From a virus: 27,614 nucleotides of DNA. Made by a program: the position numbers and the translations under genes. The notes under the pieces are model-generated. The model ran no database searches and had not been told where the DNA came from. It worked only from the letters and a program-made list of their open reading frames with translations. The stretch lies in the IMG/VR virus record IMGVR_UViG_3300013126_000194, positions 1 through 27,614 of that record; one strand, 5' to 3'. Shown one piece after another: positions 18,350 through 25,555 of this stretch; the stretch's first letter is position 1; each line of letters begins with the position of its first letter.

Positions 18350-18754
18350 TTAAAATTGGATTATTAATTCATCATTTATATTAGAATTTAATATAGAATA
18401 TCTTAATTGAATTATTATAGTATTTTCTTCTTCTTTTTTTAATAGATTTAAAGAATTTACTATTACTTTAGGAAAATATAAAGATAATTGTTCATTAATA
18501 TTATCTTCTAAAGCACTTAAATTCCCATCATTTATTTGTTCAAATATAAAAGCACGTAGACCCCCTCCAAAATTAGGATTAAGATATCTTTCTCCAGGAT
18601 TAGTTAAAAAAAAATTAATTAAATTATTTTTTATAGCATCTTTAGTGGTAAAATTAGATATAAAAACAGCAGGACCATTTAATGGTAAATTTACCCCAAC
18701 AGCAACGTTAGGATTTAAATCAACTGGGTCTATTTGTTGGGGGTTAAAGGGCAT
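18350..18754 (-). CDS. Baseplate wedge protein, gp25-like
   Basis: This 134-aa protein, nearly the length of T4 gp25 (132 aa), belongs to the GPW/gp25 family. The signature is AIKNNLINFFLTNPGERYLN (40-59), then PNFGGGLRAFIFE (60-72), with the family's conserved NPGER and a Gly-rich loop. gp25 joins the sheath initiator to the wedge and nucleates sheath polymerisation. Its C terminus ends in a beta strand (DELIIQF). Its ATG overlaps the upstream stop in TAATG (18754), and it lies directly before the gp6/J-like gene. Confidence 0.9.
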   Translation of the reverse strand: MPFNPQQIDPVDLNPNVAVGVNLPLNGPAVFISNFTTKDAIKNNLINFFLTNPGERYLNPNFGGGLRAFIFEQINDGNLSALEDNINEQLSLYFPKVIVNSLNLLKKEEENTIIIQLRYSILNSNINDELIIQF

Positions 18755-19101
18755 TATTTAGTATTTAATAAACTCATAATTTGATCCATTCCCACTTCAC
18801 CATTGCCTAAATTACCATTTATAGGATCAGATACTTGAGGTCTAAACGACTGTTGAATATCATTTGATGTAAAACTTAAAGCTGTTTCTCCCAACACGTC
18901 TTTATATTTTTGTCTTATATCCATTGTTGGTTGGGTAAATGTAGGATTAGTAGTTGGTGGTGTTGGAGAGGTTGGAGCATATGATTCTTTAACAATTGTT
19001 TTTGGTGAACGAACAGCCTCTAAAAGAATATCTTTTAATTCTTCTTGAATTGCCTCTCGTACTGCTTCTTTAATTAATTTTTTTAATCCGTCGGTTTTCA
19101 T
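18754..19101 (-). CDS. Small late protein with N-terminal amphipathic helix and Pro/Thr linker
   Basis: This 115-aa protein has an N-terminal charged helix (LKKLIKEAVREAIQEELKDI, residues 6-25). A Pro/Thr-rich linker follows (about 42-60, YAPTSPTPPTTNPTFTQPT), then a C-terminal segment with Gly/Asn-rich turns ending VGMDQIMSLLNTK. Helical N termini of this kind in phage tail clusters often mediate assembly or chaperone contacts. It sits between a large tail protein and gp25, preceded by an 18-nt gap with a TATTTATA box 5 nt from its ATG, and its stop overlaps the gp25-like start (TAATG). No named family is recognised. Confidence 0.55.
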   Translation of the reverse strand: MKTDGLKKLIKEAVREAIQEELKDILLEAVRSPKTIVKESYAPTSPTPPTTNPTFTQPTMDIRQKYKDVLGETALSFTSNDIQQSFRPQVSDPINGNLGNGEVGMDQIMSLLNTK

Positions 19102-19106
19102 ATGGT

Positions 19107-19114
19107 TATAAATA
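19107..19114 (-). promoter_or_regulatory. Late-block box TATTTATA, 5 nt before the 19101 start
   Basis: Sense strand TATATTTATAACCATATG places the box in the 18-nt gap before the small helical protein that precedes gp25. Confidence 0.5.
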
Positions 19115-19119
19115 TAAGG

Positions 19120-20148
19120 TTATTCTGCTTTTAAATTATTTTGTTGTATATAAAATACAAGTTCATCTATTAATATCTGATCAATTGATGAAAATGACCA
19201 CTCTCCTTTTAACATTACTACACCTTGTTTATTTCTAGCTATAGCTCTTCTACGTTTTAAAGAATTAGTGGTAGGTTCAGTTTCAACACCCATTTCAAAT
19301 CCATTTACATTTGTAACAACAGGAGATTCTTGTTGGGTTTGTTGTAAAGTTAAAGCTGTTAATTCACTTGAAAGTTGTTCTTGATTAGCGTCTGGGGAAC
19401 ATTGTTGGATGAGACTGTCTAATAGGTTTAAATATTGAAGAAGTTGAGTTAAAACTTGTCTAGTTAATATAAGAACTGCTAATATCCCAGCATTAGCTAT
19501 ATTTAATCTTTCTAATAAAGTATTAATTCTTTGTAAAGCTACAGGAACACTAGCAGGGACAGGGAAAGTAATTGCTAATGTTGCATTATAAGAAATTAAA
19601 AGAGAAGTAATTACACCTTGAGTTATTCCTAAATATTTAGTAGTTGAATCTATTATTTTATAAGATTTATTAATTTGTTTTACTAGTTTATTTTTACGAT
19701 TAATTAATCTAGTTAATTCCTCTGGAGAGGGGCATGTGATGTTGGGAAAATCTGATGCATTGGCTTTTCCTTTATCTATTAATTGAGATACTTTAGTAAT
19801 ACCAAAAGATGATATTAATGTTAAAGTTAAGGGTATAGCTTTTCCTTTTAAATTTATAACCAAATCAGTAAGTTTTTTTTGAGCAAAATATTCTGGTGTT
19901 TTTCCTTCTTTATTAAGTTCTTTTACTTGATCTATAGACAGTTGAGATGCTTCTATTTTATCTAATTCTAAAGCATCTTTAGTAGGTGTTAATTTAATTA
20001 CCCCTAAATCTTCTTTTATAGTACCATCTCCTTTATATGGAATTTTTTCTACAGATTCATACCCAGGAGCAGATATAGTAATAGAAGGTAAATTATTACC
20101 TTCATTTAAAGATGATGTTAATGGAATAAATACGTTTTCAGTTCCCAT
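19120..20148 (-). CDS. Tail structural protein with N-terminal carboxypeptidase-regulatory-like half-domain
   Basis: This 342-aa protein starts with MGTENVFIPLTSSLNEGNNL then PSITISAPGYESVEKI (21-36) and ends that section with DLGVIKLTP (47-55). The SAPGYE strand is the C-terminal part of a carboxypeptidase-regulatory/CnaB-like beta domain, whose expected first strands appear instead at the end of the preceding gene. The middle (about 104-123, 173-205 and 219-240) contains long hydrophobic helices without clear flanking charges, perhaps packed inside the tail rather than in a membrane. The C terminus (RRRAIARNKQGVVMLKGEWS, about 298-317) is a separate basic beta segment. It probably belongs to the hub or tail tube end. 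The split domain suggests fission or frameshifting. Confidence 0.6.
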   Translation of the reverse strand: MGTENVFIPLTSSLNEGNNLPSITISAPGYESVEKIPYKGDGTIKEDLGVIKLTPTKDALELDKIEASQLSIDQVKELNKEGKTPEYFAQKKLTDLVINLKGKAIPLTLTLISSFGITKVSQLIDKGKANASDFPNITCPSPEELTRLINRKNKLVKQINKSYKIIDSTTKYLGITQGVITSLLISYNATLAITFPVPASVPVALQRINTLLERLNIANAGILAVLILTRQVLTQLLQYLNLLDSLIQQCSPDANQEQLSSELTALTLQQTQQESPVVTNVNGFEMGVETEPTTNSLKRRRAIARNKQGVVMLKGEWSFSSIDQILIDELVFYIQQNNLKAE

Positions 20149-20149
20149 A

Positions 20150-20632
20150 CTATCTAATAGTTGCTTTAATTGGTTTACCTGTTTGAGAATTTATTACTGT
20201 TGCTTTAGCTATAACACTTTGATTAGTTTTATTTAAAAAATTTAATCTAACTTCGTTAGATGCTTCTTCAATGGCTTGAAATAATATATCTTTAGCTTTA
20301 ATTTTATCTTGTTTAGATAAAGGAACTTTGTTTAATTCACTTTGAGGAAAATTATTATCAATGAATTTTTTTGATTTAAAAATAAATGCACCAACTCCTA
20401 TAACATCTGTATTTTGAATCATGTGGTTGAGAAAACCAAAATTCATATTTGAAGGGATAAAACGTTTATTATTGATAAAAATTTGGAGGGGATTTTCAAT
20501 ATCATTAATGTCATTTAAAGTTATAGTTACATTAACACTTGGAAGCTTTTGTTTTATAAAGGCATCAAATTTGGATTTAAATGTAAACCAAACATTATTA
20601 AGAAAAGTTGGATCTAAAGTTGGATCTGCCAT
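20150..20632 (-). CDS. Tail-associated protein ending in the first half of a beta domain
   Basis: This 160-aa protein has an aromatic N terminus (FLNNVWFTFKSKFDAFIKQK), a central NMNFGFLNHMIQNTDVIGVG and a Lys-rich helix. It ends in VIAKATVINSQTGKPIKATI just before the TAG. That last segment reads as strands A-B of a carboxypeptidase-regulatory-like domain (the 'TGKPI.AT' turn). The next gene begins 1 nt later in the +1 frame with what looks like the rest of the domain. The gene starts 1 nt after the spike gene stop, so it is translated with the spike and may form part of the hub. No independent family name can be given. Confidence 0.6.
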   Translation of the reverse strand: MADPTLDPTFLNNVWFTFKSKFDAFIKQKLPSVNVTITLNDINDIENPLQIFINNKRFIPSNMNFGFLNHMIQNTDVIGVGAFIFKSKKFIDNNFPQSELNKVPLSKQDKIKAKDILFQAIEEASNEVRLNFLNKTNQSVIAKATVINSQTGKPIKATIR

Positions 20633-20633
20633 A

Positions 20634-21908
20634 TTAACTAGTTTTTACAAAATTTGATTTAATACTATCTAATTGAGCTAAAGTTTTATTTAAATTGATA
20701 GAAGCAGCAGAAGCCACAGGAAGTAAAGTTGGATCTATTTTAGATAATGCTGGTGATTGTAATTTTTCTGAAAGATTAATGAGTTCTTTTATTATTATTT
20801 CTAGTAATTGGGTTGTTTGATTTCCTAGTAAAACTGGTTCTTCTGCATTTTTACTTCCTAATCTAATATCAGATCCATCAATGTAAATTTGTTTTGCTCC
20901 TATATTAACACTGTCATTTGAAGATAAACCAACTGATTTTTGCCCGCTTATTAATACACTATCTTTTTTAGCATTTAATACAATTCTATCTGAATTGAGA
21001 ATTATTTGGGGATTAATATATAAGGATGGGGTTGTAGGAGATGTTCCATCACTATATGATAAAGATAAGAAATTTTCATTTGCTATACTAAATGGAATTT
21101 TTTGTTTGGATGTTAAATAAATTGAAGATAAATCTTTATTTAAGTCCTCAGTTATAGGAATCCATCCTCTATCATCTGTTAGTTTTTCGGGTTGACCATT
21201 TCGGATAATCAAAATTGGATCCCCATTATCACCAGATTCAGACCAATTATTTTTCTTTTTACTTTGTGATTTTGCAGTACTTCCAAAACGAATACTTTGC
21301 CCATATCTTCCTTCCATTAATGAATCACCCATAAAAGGCATTAATGGTTTTATATCTGCTTTTTCTACAAAAGTATTTTGAGATGGATTTATTGGACTAT
21401 TTAAATTTATATCAGTAGATCCATCTTCAACTCTTCTTATAGAACCACTAGCTTGGTAATCGTTAAGTTGGTTATTATTTGTGATTGGTAAATTAGGATA
21501 GGCGTCATGGTGGGGATGATTCCAAATATTTAATGGTTTTAAATAAAAATATTGTTCTGCGCTTGAATAACTTCCTAAATTTTGGCTAGGTAAAGAAAGG
21601 AGTAGAATTACTTCATTTACTAAAGGATATGTTTTTAATTGAGCATCATATGGAAGAGCAAAAGAATCATTAGAAGTTGAAGATGTATCTGTTTTATTAA
21701 CAAATTCATAATATATAGCACCTATCCCATTCCATTGCCCAACTAAATTAAATTTAGGATGATTATCATCTAAAACTATATCAATAACCCTAGCAGGAAT
21801 AATTTTATAAGTTAAATTATCTATTTTTTGAGCTAATAAATTATTAATTGGATTTTTATCATTTACTTTAGGAGTAAATGTAGATATTCCTTGTTTAAAG
21901 ATAGCCAT
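20634..21908 (-). CDS. Baseplate hub / central spike protein, gp5-like
   Basis: This 424-aa protein has an N-terminal OB-fold-like region (about 30-130, IIPARVIDIVLDD onward to YFYLKPLNIW). EGRYGQSIRFGS (199-210) is a motif that recurs in gp5/VgrG-type proteins of marine myoviruses. From about 290 to 365 there is a short-period beta pattern (INPQIILNSDRIVLNAKKDS, then VLISGQKSVGLSSN, IYIDGSDIRLGS) expected for the triple-stranded beta-helix spike. The C-terminal 60 residues are helical. T4 gp5 (575 aa) has a lysozyme domain between OB fold and spike; no such catalytic E...D/T arrangement is visible here, so penetration may rely on another enzyme. Its ATG overlaps the upstream stop as TAATG. 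Confidence 0.8.
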   Translation of the reverse strand: MAIFKQGISTFTPKVNDKNPINNLLAQKIDNLTYKIIPARVIDIVLDDNHPKFNLVGQWNGIGAIYYEFVNKTDTSSTSNDSFALPYDAQLKTYPLVNEVILLLSLPSQNLGSYSSAEQYFYLKPLNIWNHPHHDAYPNLPITNNNQLNDYQASGSIRRVEDGSTDINLNSPINPSQNTFVEKADIKPLMPFMGDSLMEGRYGQSIRFGSTAKSQSKKKNNWSESGDNGDPILIIRNGQPEKLTDDRGWIPITEDLNKDLSSIYLTSKQKIPFSIANENFLSLSYSDGTSPTTPSLYINPQIILNSDRIVLNAKKDSVLISGQKSVGLSSNDSVNIGAKQIYIDGSDIRLGSKNAEEPVLLGNQTTQLLEIIIKELINLSEKLQSPALSKIDPTLLPVASAASINLNKTLAQLDSIKSNFVKTS

Positions 21909-22246
21909 TATTCTTTAGGTTTAAACTTTTGAACCTCGCTTAGTAATTGTTGTTTTTCCTCTTCAGTCATACCGAAACTATCTTCTTCAGATTTTCCAGA
22001 AGCTAAAGCACGTTGAACAATAGTAGCCATTTTAACCAATTGTTCATCATTTTTAATACCTAATTCCATATATTCCTTTATTAAAGGAACTATTAAAGTA
22101 GCATCACCAATATCATTAATTAATGGTTTTAATTCACCTATTAAAGCTGTGATTTGGGCTTCTTTTTTCTTTTGATTATCGTAAATTTCTTTGAGAAGAT
22201 CAGAAAACTTTTTTTTACCAAAAATATTTGAATCTAAATTACTCAT
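21908..22246 (-). CDS. Small helical late protein, function unknown
   Basis: This 112-aa protein is mostly helical and highly charged (KKKFSDLLKEIYDNQKKKEA, then ITALIGELKPLINDIGDATL, LVKMATIVQRAL and TEEEKQQLLSEV). It has no membrane segment, cysteine pair or catalytic motif. It is the first gene of the late structural block after the gp55-like sigma gene, with a 29-nt gap holding two overlapping TATTTATA boxes. It overlaps the spike gene start by TAATG. A chaperone or tail-assembly role for the spike is possible from position alone. Confidence 0.55.
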   Translation of the reverse strand: MSNLDSNIFGKKKFSDLLKEIYDNQKKKEAQITALIGELKPLINDIGDATLIVPLIKEYMELGIKNDEQLVKMATIVQRALASGKSEEDSFGMTEEEKQQLLSEVQKFKPKE

Positions 22247-22260
22247 AATATTATTTTGGG

Positions 22261-22274
22261 TATAAATATAAATA
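22261..22274 (-). promoter_or_regulatory. Double late-block box at the head of the structural block
   Basis: Sense strand TATTTATATTTATA holds two overlapping copies of TATTTATA (plus-strand 22261-22268 and 22267-22274), 14 nt before the ATG at 22246. This is the first gap after the gp55-like sigma gene and a natural place for a late promoter. Confidence 0.55.
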
Positions 22275-22275
22275 A

Positions 22276-22983
22276 TTATAAATTTTGAAACTCTATATAT
22301 ACTTGATCTAAATAGAATAAATAGTTTTTCTTAAATATATTATGTAATGTGTTTGCTATTTTTGTAATTTTAGGAGTTTTAGCATCTGGGATCATTTCAT
22401 GGATATAAATGTAAAGGGCTTTTTTATTAAATACATCTATTTGATCTCTTTTTCTAAATAGTTCTAGAATGGCATCTGCTATTTTAGCATCATATTCTTT
22501 TGGAAAAATATCGTATATGTTAAAACTTACATATTCAATATATCTATCCATAAAATTAGAAAGACGTTCCTTTGGATCAGATGATTCTAACGTATATGAA
22601 TGCGAGTCATCTTTTGACAATTCATCCACTGATACTTTATTAATTTTGCTTTTATAATTTTTTTCGTTATATAATATGCACCATCGTTTTACTATGGTTC
22701 CAAAATAAGAATATGCTTTGGCTCCATTACTTGGATTAAATAAATGGATTTTTGAAAGTAAAAATACTATAATTTCATGTTGTAAATGTTCTAAATTCTC
22801 TACTTCAGTATTATAAAATTTAAACGTATGAATTATGTTTTGAGTCAATTTAAAGAAAGCATAATGTATTTTTTCTTCATATATTTTACTTCGTAAATCT
22901 GGATTAGTTGTATTATTATATAATACTATTGCATCCTCGGTTTCTTGGGTAAAGTAATTTTTACTTTTAGCTTTCTTAGCCAT
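22276..22983 (-). CDS. Late transcription sigma factor, T4 gp55-like
   Basis: This 235-aa protein resembles the gp55-like sigma factors of T4-type marine phages: KNYFTQETEDAIVLYNNTT at the N terminus, RSKIYEEKIHYAFFKLTQNI (31-50), then the region-2-like core with HTFKFY, LQHEIIVFLLSKIHLFNPS (67-85) and AYSYFGTIVKRWCI (90-103). In T4, gp55 redirects host RNA polymerase to late promoters, working with the sliding clamp. I prefer the ATG at 22983, one nucleotide after the upstream stop. An upstream in-frame ATG at 23013 would add 10 residues inside the neighbouring gene. It stands directly upstream of the late structural block that it would be expected to activate. Confidence 0.85.
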   Translation of the reverse strand: MAKKAKSKNYFTQETEDAIVLYNNTTNPDLRSKIYEEKIHYAFFKLTQNIIHTFKFYNTEVENLEHLQHEIIVFLLSKIHLFNPSNGAKAYSYFGTIVKRWCILYNEKNYKSKINKVSVDELSKDDSHSYTLESSDPKERLSNFMDRYIEYVSFNIYDIFPKEYDAKIADAILELFRKRDQIDVFNKKALYIYIHEMIPDAKTPKITKIANTLHNIFKKNYLFYLDQVYIEFQNL

Positions 22984-22984
22984 T

Positions 22985-23272
22985 TTAGTTGAATTTTCTA
23001 AGATTGAATTCATTTAGTATATTTTGAATTTCTGTTATTGATTTAAATATAACACCAACATCATCATCTTTTTCAAATATACCTGCACGATCCACCTCTT
23101 TAAGTTTTTTTTCTGAGATTTCGATTACACGGGATAATCTATCCAAATAGTCTAAATAACCAGCTAAAATATCTTCTGATTTTTCTTGTTTTTTCATCAA
23201 GTTGAAAGTCGTGAATCCTAAGACCACGACTATCATTGATAAGACACAAACGGCAATTACTAATCCTATCAT
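22985..23272 (-). CDS. Small membrane-anchored protein
   Basis: This 95-aa protein has one N-terminal transmembrane segment (about 3-25, GLVIAVCVLSMIVVVLGFTT) followed by Lys residues. The body is charged and helical (SEDILAGYLDYLDRLSRVIE) and ends with DDDVGVIFKSITEIQNILNE. The tail would lie in the cytoplasm. Its ATG overlaps the HD hydrolase stop as ATGA (3272-23269 junction at 23272-23269), and its stop lies 1 nt before the gp55-like start. No family is recognised; its position between an HD hydrolase and the late sigma factor does not define the role. Confidence 0.65.
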   Translation of the reverse strand: MIGLVIAVCVLSMIVVVLGFTTFNLMKKQEKSEDILAGYLDYLDRLSRVIEISEKKLKEVDRAGIFEKDDDVGVIFKSITEIQNILNEFNLRKFN

Positions 23273-24063
23273 ATATTATCTAATAAATTTTTTAAACTAT
23301 CACTCTTAAATGAACCTAAAGCTTTTTCTTTAGTAGACGTTTTTTTAGATGTGTTTGGTTTTGTCCCTAATGTAAAATTTTCTTTTTTAATATCCACGGA
23401 CTTTTTACCTTCTTTTAATTTAGGTAACCATTCACGTTCAAATTCAATACGCGCTGCCATTAAATCCGCCTGATGTAATATAAAAGGAAGTGATGTTCTT
23501 GGTTTCTGTTCCGGCATAAAATTCAAAAGATATTTTTTATTTGCCTCATCATATAAACCATCATGGGTCTGAATAGCTATCATTTCATTAAATGTATACT
23601 GGATACCATGTGATTGGAGTAAAAATAAACCTCTATCTGGAACTGAAGCAAATGGGACTTTAGTATTAAACATATAATCTTCACCTAATTTATCTTTACG
23701 CCATTGATCAGTCTGAGGGATATATGAATCTTCTACTTCATCACCCATTTTACCTAAATCATGATTTAATGCTGAAAATATGAGTTCTTCCATAGTAAAA
23801 GTAGACATATCTGCTCCTTCTTCCTCCCATAAATTATATTGCTTCTCAGCACATCTAATAACACGTAAAACATGTTCAACATATCCACCTGGAAAAGCAT
23901 TATGATATTCTTTTTTATGTGCAGCAGGCATTAACATTAAACGTTCAGAATATTGTTCATAAAATTCTAGAAGTTTTTCTCTACGTGGAGAAGATATTTC
24001 ATTAGAGATGATAAGCATCAAATCATCCCAATTCTTTTGGATTTGTTCGGCTGTTAGATTCAT
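23269..24063 (-). CDS. HD-domain phosphohydrolase
   Basis: This 264-aa protein has the HD superfamily metal site: H64 in GGYVEHVLRV (59-68), the H101-D102 pair in NHDLGK (100-105), later histidines at 152 (QSHGIQ) and 167 (THDG), and D200 in LHQADLMAA. The spacing is similar to YhaM-type HD domains. Enzymes of this family hydrolyse phosphoesters such as nucleotides, cyclic nucleotides or nucleic acid ends. The Lys/Ser/Thr-rich C terminus (about 215-264) is probably disordered. A phage role in nucleotide metabolism or in removal of a signalling nucleotide is possible, but the substrate is not readable. The start context AATAAAAGTTATG resembles that of several neighbouring genes. Confidence 0.85.
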   Translation of the reverse strand: MNLTAEQIQKNWDDLMLIISNEISSPRREKLLEFYEQYSERLMLMPAAHKKEYHNAFPGGYVEHVLRVIRCAEKQYNLWEEEGADMSTFTMEELIFSALNHDLGKMGDEVEDSYIPQTDQWRKDKLGEDYMFNTKVPFASVPDRGLFLLQSHGIQYTFNEMIAIQTHDGLYDEANKKYLLNFMPEQKPRTSLPFILHQADLMAARIEFEREWLPKLKEGKKSVDIKKENFTLGTKPNTSKKTSTKEKALGSFKSDSLKNLLDNI

Positions 24064-24078
24064 AACTTTTATTTTTGA

Positions 24079-24252
24079 TTAATTATTATTTTCTCTTTCT
24101 ACAATAGATTGAGTATCGTCTCTTAATTCAAGAACCTCATTCAATATTTCACGAGCTGCTTCTACATTTCTTTCATTTAAAGCATTTCTCATTCGTTTTA
24201 ATTTTCCTTCCATAGACTCCAAGCGTCTCAATACTAATTCTTTATATTTCAT
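24079..24252 (-). CDS. Small helical protein, 57 aa
   Basis: A complete frame from ATG 24252 to TAA 24079 encodes 57 residues, beginning MKYKELVLRRLESMEGKLKR and ending SIVERENNN. It is almost entirely charged helix with hydrophobic spacing consistent with a short coiled coil. It fills the gap before the HD hydrolase gene, 15 nt from its ATG, on the same strand. Upstream is an A-rich start context rather than a Shine-Dalgarno site. No family is recognised, but codon use and packing match its neighbours. Confidence 0.65.
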   Translation of the reverse strand: MKYKELVLRRLESMEGKLKRMRNALNERNVEAAREILNEVLELRDDTQSIVERENNN

Positions 24253-24338
24253 TTTTTATTTTTTTACTTATTTAATTTATAACCTTAATTATTTTAACAA
24301 TTAATATTAAAATATAAAATAAAGATAATAACCTTCTT
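24253..24338. other. AT-rich intergenic gap
   Basis: An 86-bp, strongly AT-rich stretch between the 150-aa and 57-aa genes. I see no strong hairpin or tRNA; it may carry a promoter for the 57-aa/HD-hydrolase/gp55-like run. Confidence 0.3.
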
Positions 24339-24791
24339 TTACGGAATCAAGCTCTCTTTTTCAAGATATGCTCTTTTTACAAAATCTTGTATTTTTTTAA
24401 TAAAAGCACATTTTTCATATTCCTCCATTTTTTCAAAATATCGCAATATGATTTCAAGACATTTAATAAAATCTTCTGAAGCATTGTTTTGTAAAGCTAA
24501 TTTCCATTCCTTTTTTCTAGTGCTACATTCAGAAATCCAGTACCATGCTCTATTGTACATCATAAAATCCCCAGCTTCATCAATACCCAATATATCAATG
24601 TCAGATTTAGAAGATGAAAAGAATTTTAAAACTTGCTTTTTAAATATTGTACCTTGAGAGATCATTTTAATGAACATTCCAATCTTAAAATGAGGTGTTT
24701 CCTTAAAAGCTTCTAGCTCCTTTTTAATACGTTTATCCTCTTCGTTATCTTCGGAAAACCCAAATAATGCAAATATGCCCCCTAAATTCAT
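24339..24791 (-). CDS. Hypothetical protein, 150 aa
   Basis: The sequence begins MNLGGIFALFGFSEDNEEDK and continues as mixed helix with many aromatic and charged residues (FMMYNRAWYWISECSTRKKE, then FIKCLEIILRYFEKMEEYEK). Cys residues at about positions 89, 110 and 127 are not arranged as a zinc site. No membrane segment is clear. The start is preceded by ATAAGGGTATG, related to the AATAAAGGTTATG context upstream. An 86-nt AT-rich gap separates it from the 57-aa gene downstream. It is probably an early host-takeover protein, but only because of its location among small early-type genes. Confidence 0.55.
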   Translation of the reverse strand: MNLGGIFALFGFSEDNEEDKRIKKELEAFKETPHFKIGMFIKMISQGTIFKKQVLKFFSSSKSDIDILGIDEAGDFMMYNRAWYWISECSTRKKEWKLALQNNASEDFIKCLEIILRYFEKMEEYEKCAFIKKIQDFVKRAYLEKESLIP

Positions 24792-24832
24792 ACCCTTATA
24801 TGTATATACAATTTCTTAATTGAATTTACGTG

Positions 24833-25093
24833 TTAATTCGTTGATTTTAACGTTTTAATTTTTAAGTCTAAATCATTAATTTTACTCTCTAAATAAGCTA
24901 TAGATTTTTTTAATTCATCATAAGCCTTAATTGGATTAATAAAATCGGGATTACCGGGATGATATTTCCACATTTCATCCAACACATCACAATCACTAAT
25001 TAATTGATTTTGAAGTAAAATAATTTCATTTTCTAGATCTTGTAGTTCCATATCTACAATTTGTTGATAAATATTTAAATTTTTACTAGACAT
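24833..25093 (-). CDS. Coiled-coil protein, 86 aa
   Basis: This 86-aa protein consists of two heptad-rich helices (YQQIVDMELQDLENEIILLQ and ELKKSIAYLESKINDLDLKI) joined by a loop with WKYHPGNPDF. It is likely an antiparallel coiled-coil hairpin. The ATG lies inside the last codons of the T5orf172-type gene (8-nt overlap), implying coupled expression. No family is recognised. Confidence 0.6.
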   Translation of the reverse strand: MSSKNLNIYQQIVDMELQDLENEIILLQNQLISDCDVLDEMWKYHPGNPDFINPIKAYDELKKSIAYLESKINDLDLKIKTLKSTN

Positions 25094-25538
25094 ACTTTTT
25101 TCCTATTTGTTCTATAACCTGTTTAGCTTCATCCAAAGATACTCTAAAAAACTCTCTTTGTGGGTTTACTCTATATTTTTTAAAAAACTTATGAACTTCT
25201 TGTTCTATACGCTCACCTTTAAAACACTTATAAGCCCATTCAACCTCATATCCCATTGGCACTCCAGTTCCACGAGATACTTGTGTTGCTCTATCAAATG
25301 GATCCTTTTTAGTATAACCTATTTTAATCATATCAGGCATTGCGGGATTTGACAAGATATAAACCCATTCATCACCCTCGCGGCCTATAAATAGACCTCG
25401 TTTTTTACCCGTGTAATACGTTATTTCGTCCCAACCGTCTTGTTGCTCTTGAACCGTAAAATATGTTGGTGGATTATTTGAGTAATCTTCAGAACAAGGA
25501 ATAAATTTTTTAGCTTCTTCATGTGTGATACGTTTCAT
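25086..25538 (-). CDS. T5orf172-type GIY-YIG superfamily protein
   Basis: This 150-aa protein carries the T5orf172 (GIY-YIG-like) domain. The elements are WVYILSNPAM (58-67), IKIGYTKKDPFDRATQVSRG (71-90) with Arg83, a central IEQEVHKFFKKYRV (111-124) with Glu112/Glu114 and His116, and NPQREFFRV (125-133). The domain occurs alone or fused in large DNA viruses and phages. Nuclease activity is expected from the fold, but the biological target is unknown. The first 50 residues are extra and unrecognised. An AATAAAGGTTATG element ends 7 nt upstream of the start and itself opens an 8-codon frame in another phase. Confidence 0.82.
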   Translation of the reverse strand: MKRITHEEAKKFIPCSEDYSNNPPTYFTVQEQQDGWDEITYYTGKKRGLFIGREGDEWVYILSNPAMPDMIKIGYTKKDPFDRATQVSRGTGVPMGYEVEWAYKCFKGERIEQEVHKFFKKYRVNPQREFFRVSLDEAKQVIEQIGKKYV

Positions 25539-25542
25539 ATTT

Positions 25543-25555
25543 CATAACCTTTATT
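25543..25555 (-). promoter_or_regulatory. Start-context element AATAAAGGTTATG (third copy)
   Basis: Here the element's ATG (25545) opens only an 8-codon frame ending in TGA, in a different phase from the T5orf172-type gene whose ATG is at 25538. It may act as a ribosome-binding region for that gene (AAAGG about 10 nt upstream) or as a tiny leader. Confidence 0.45.
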
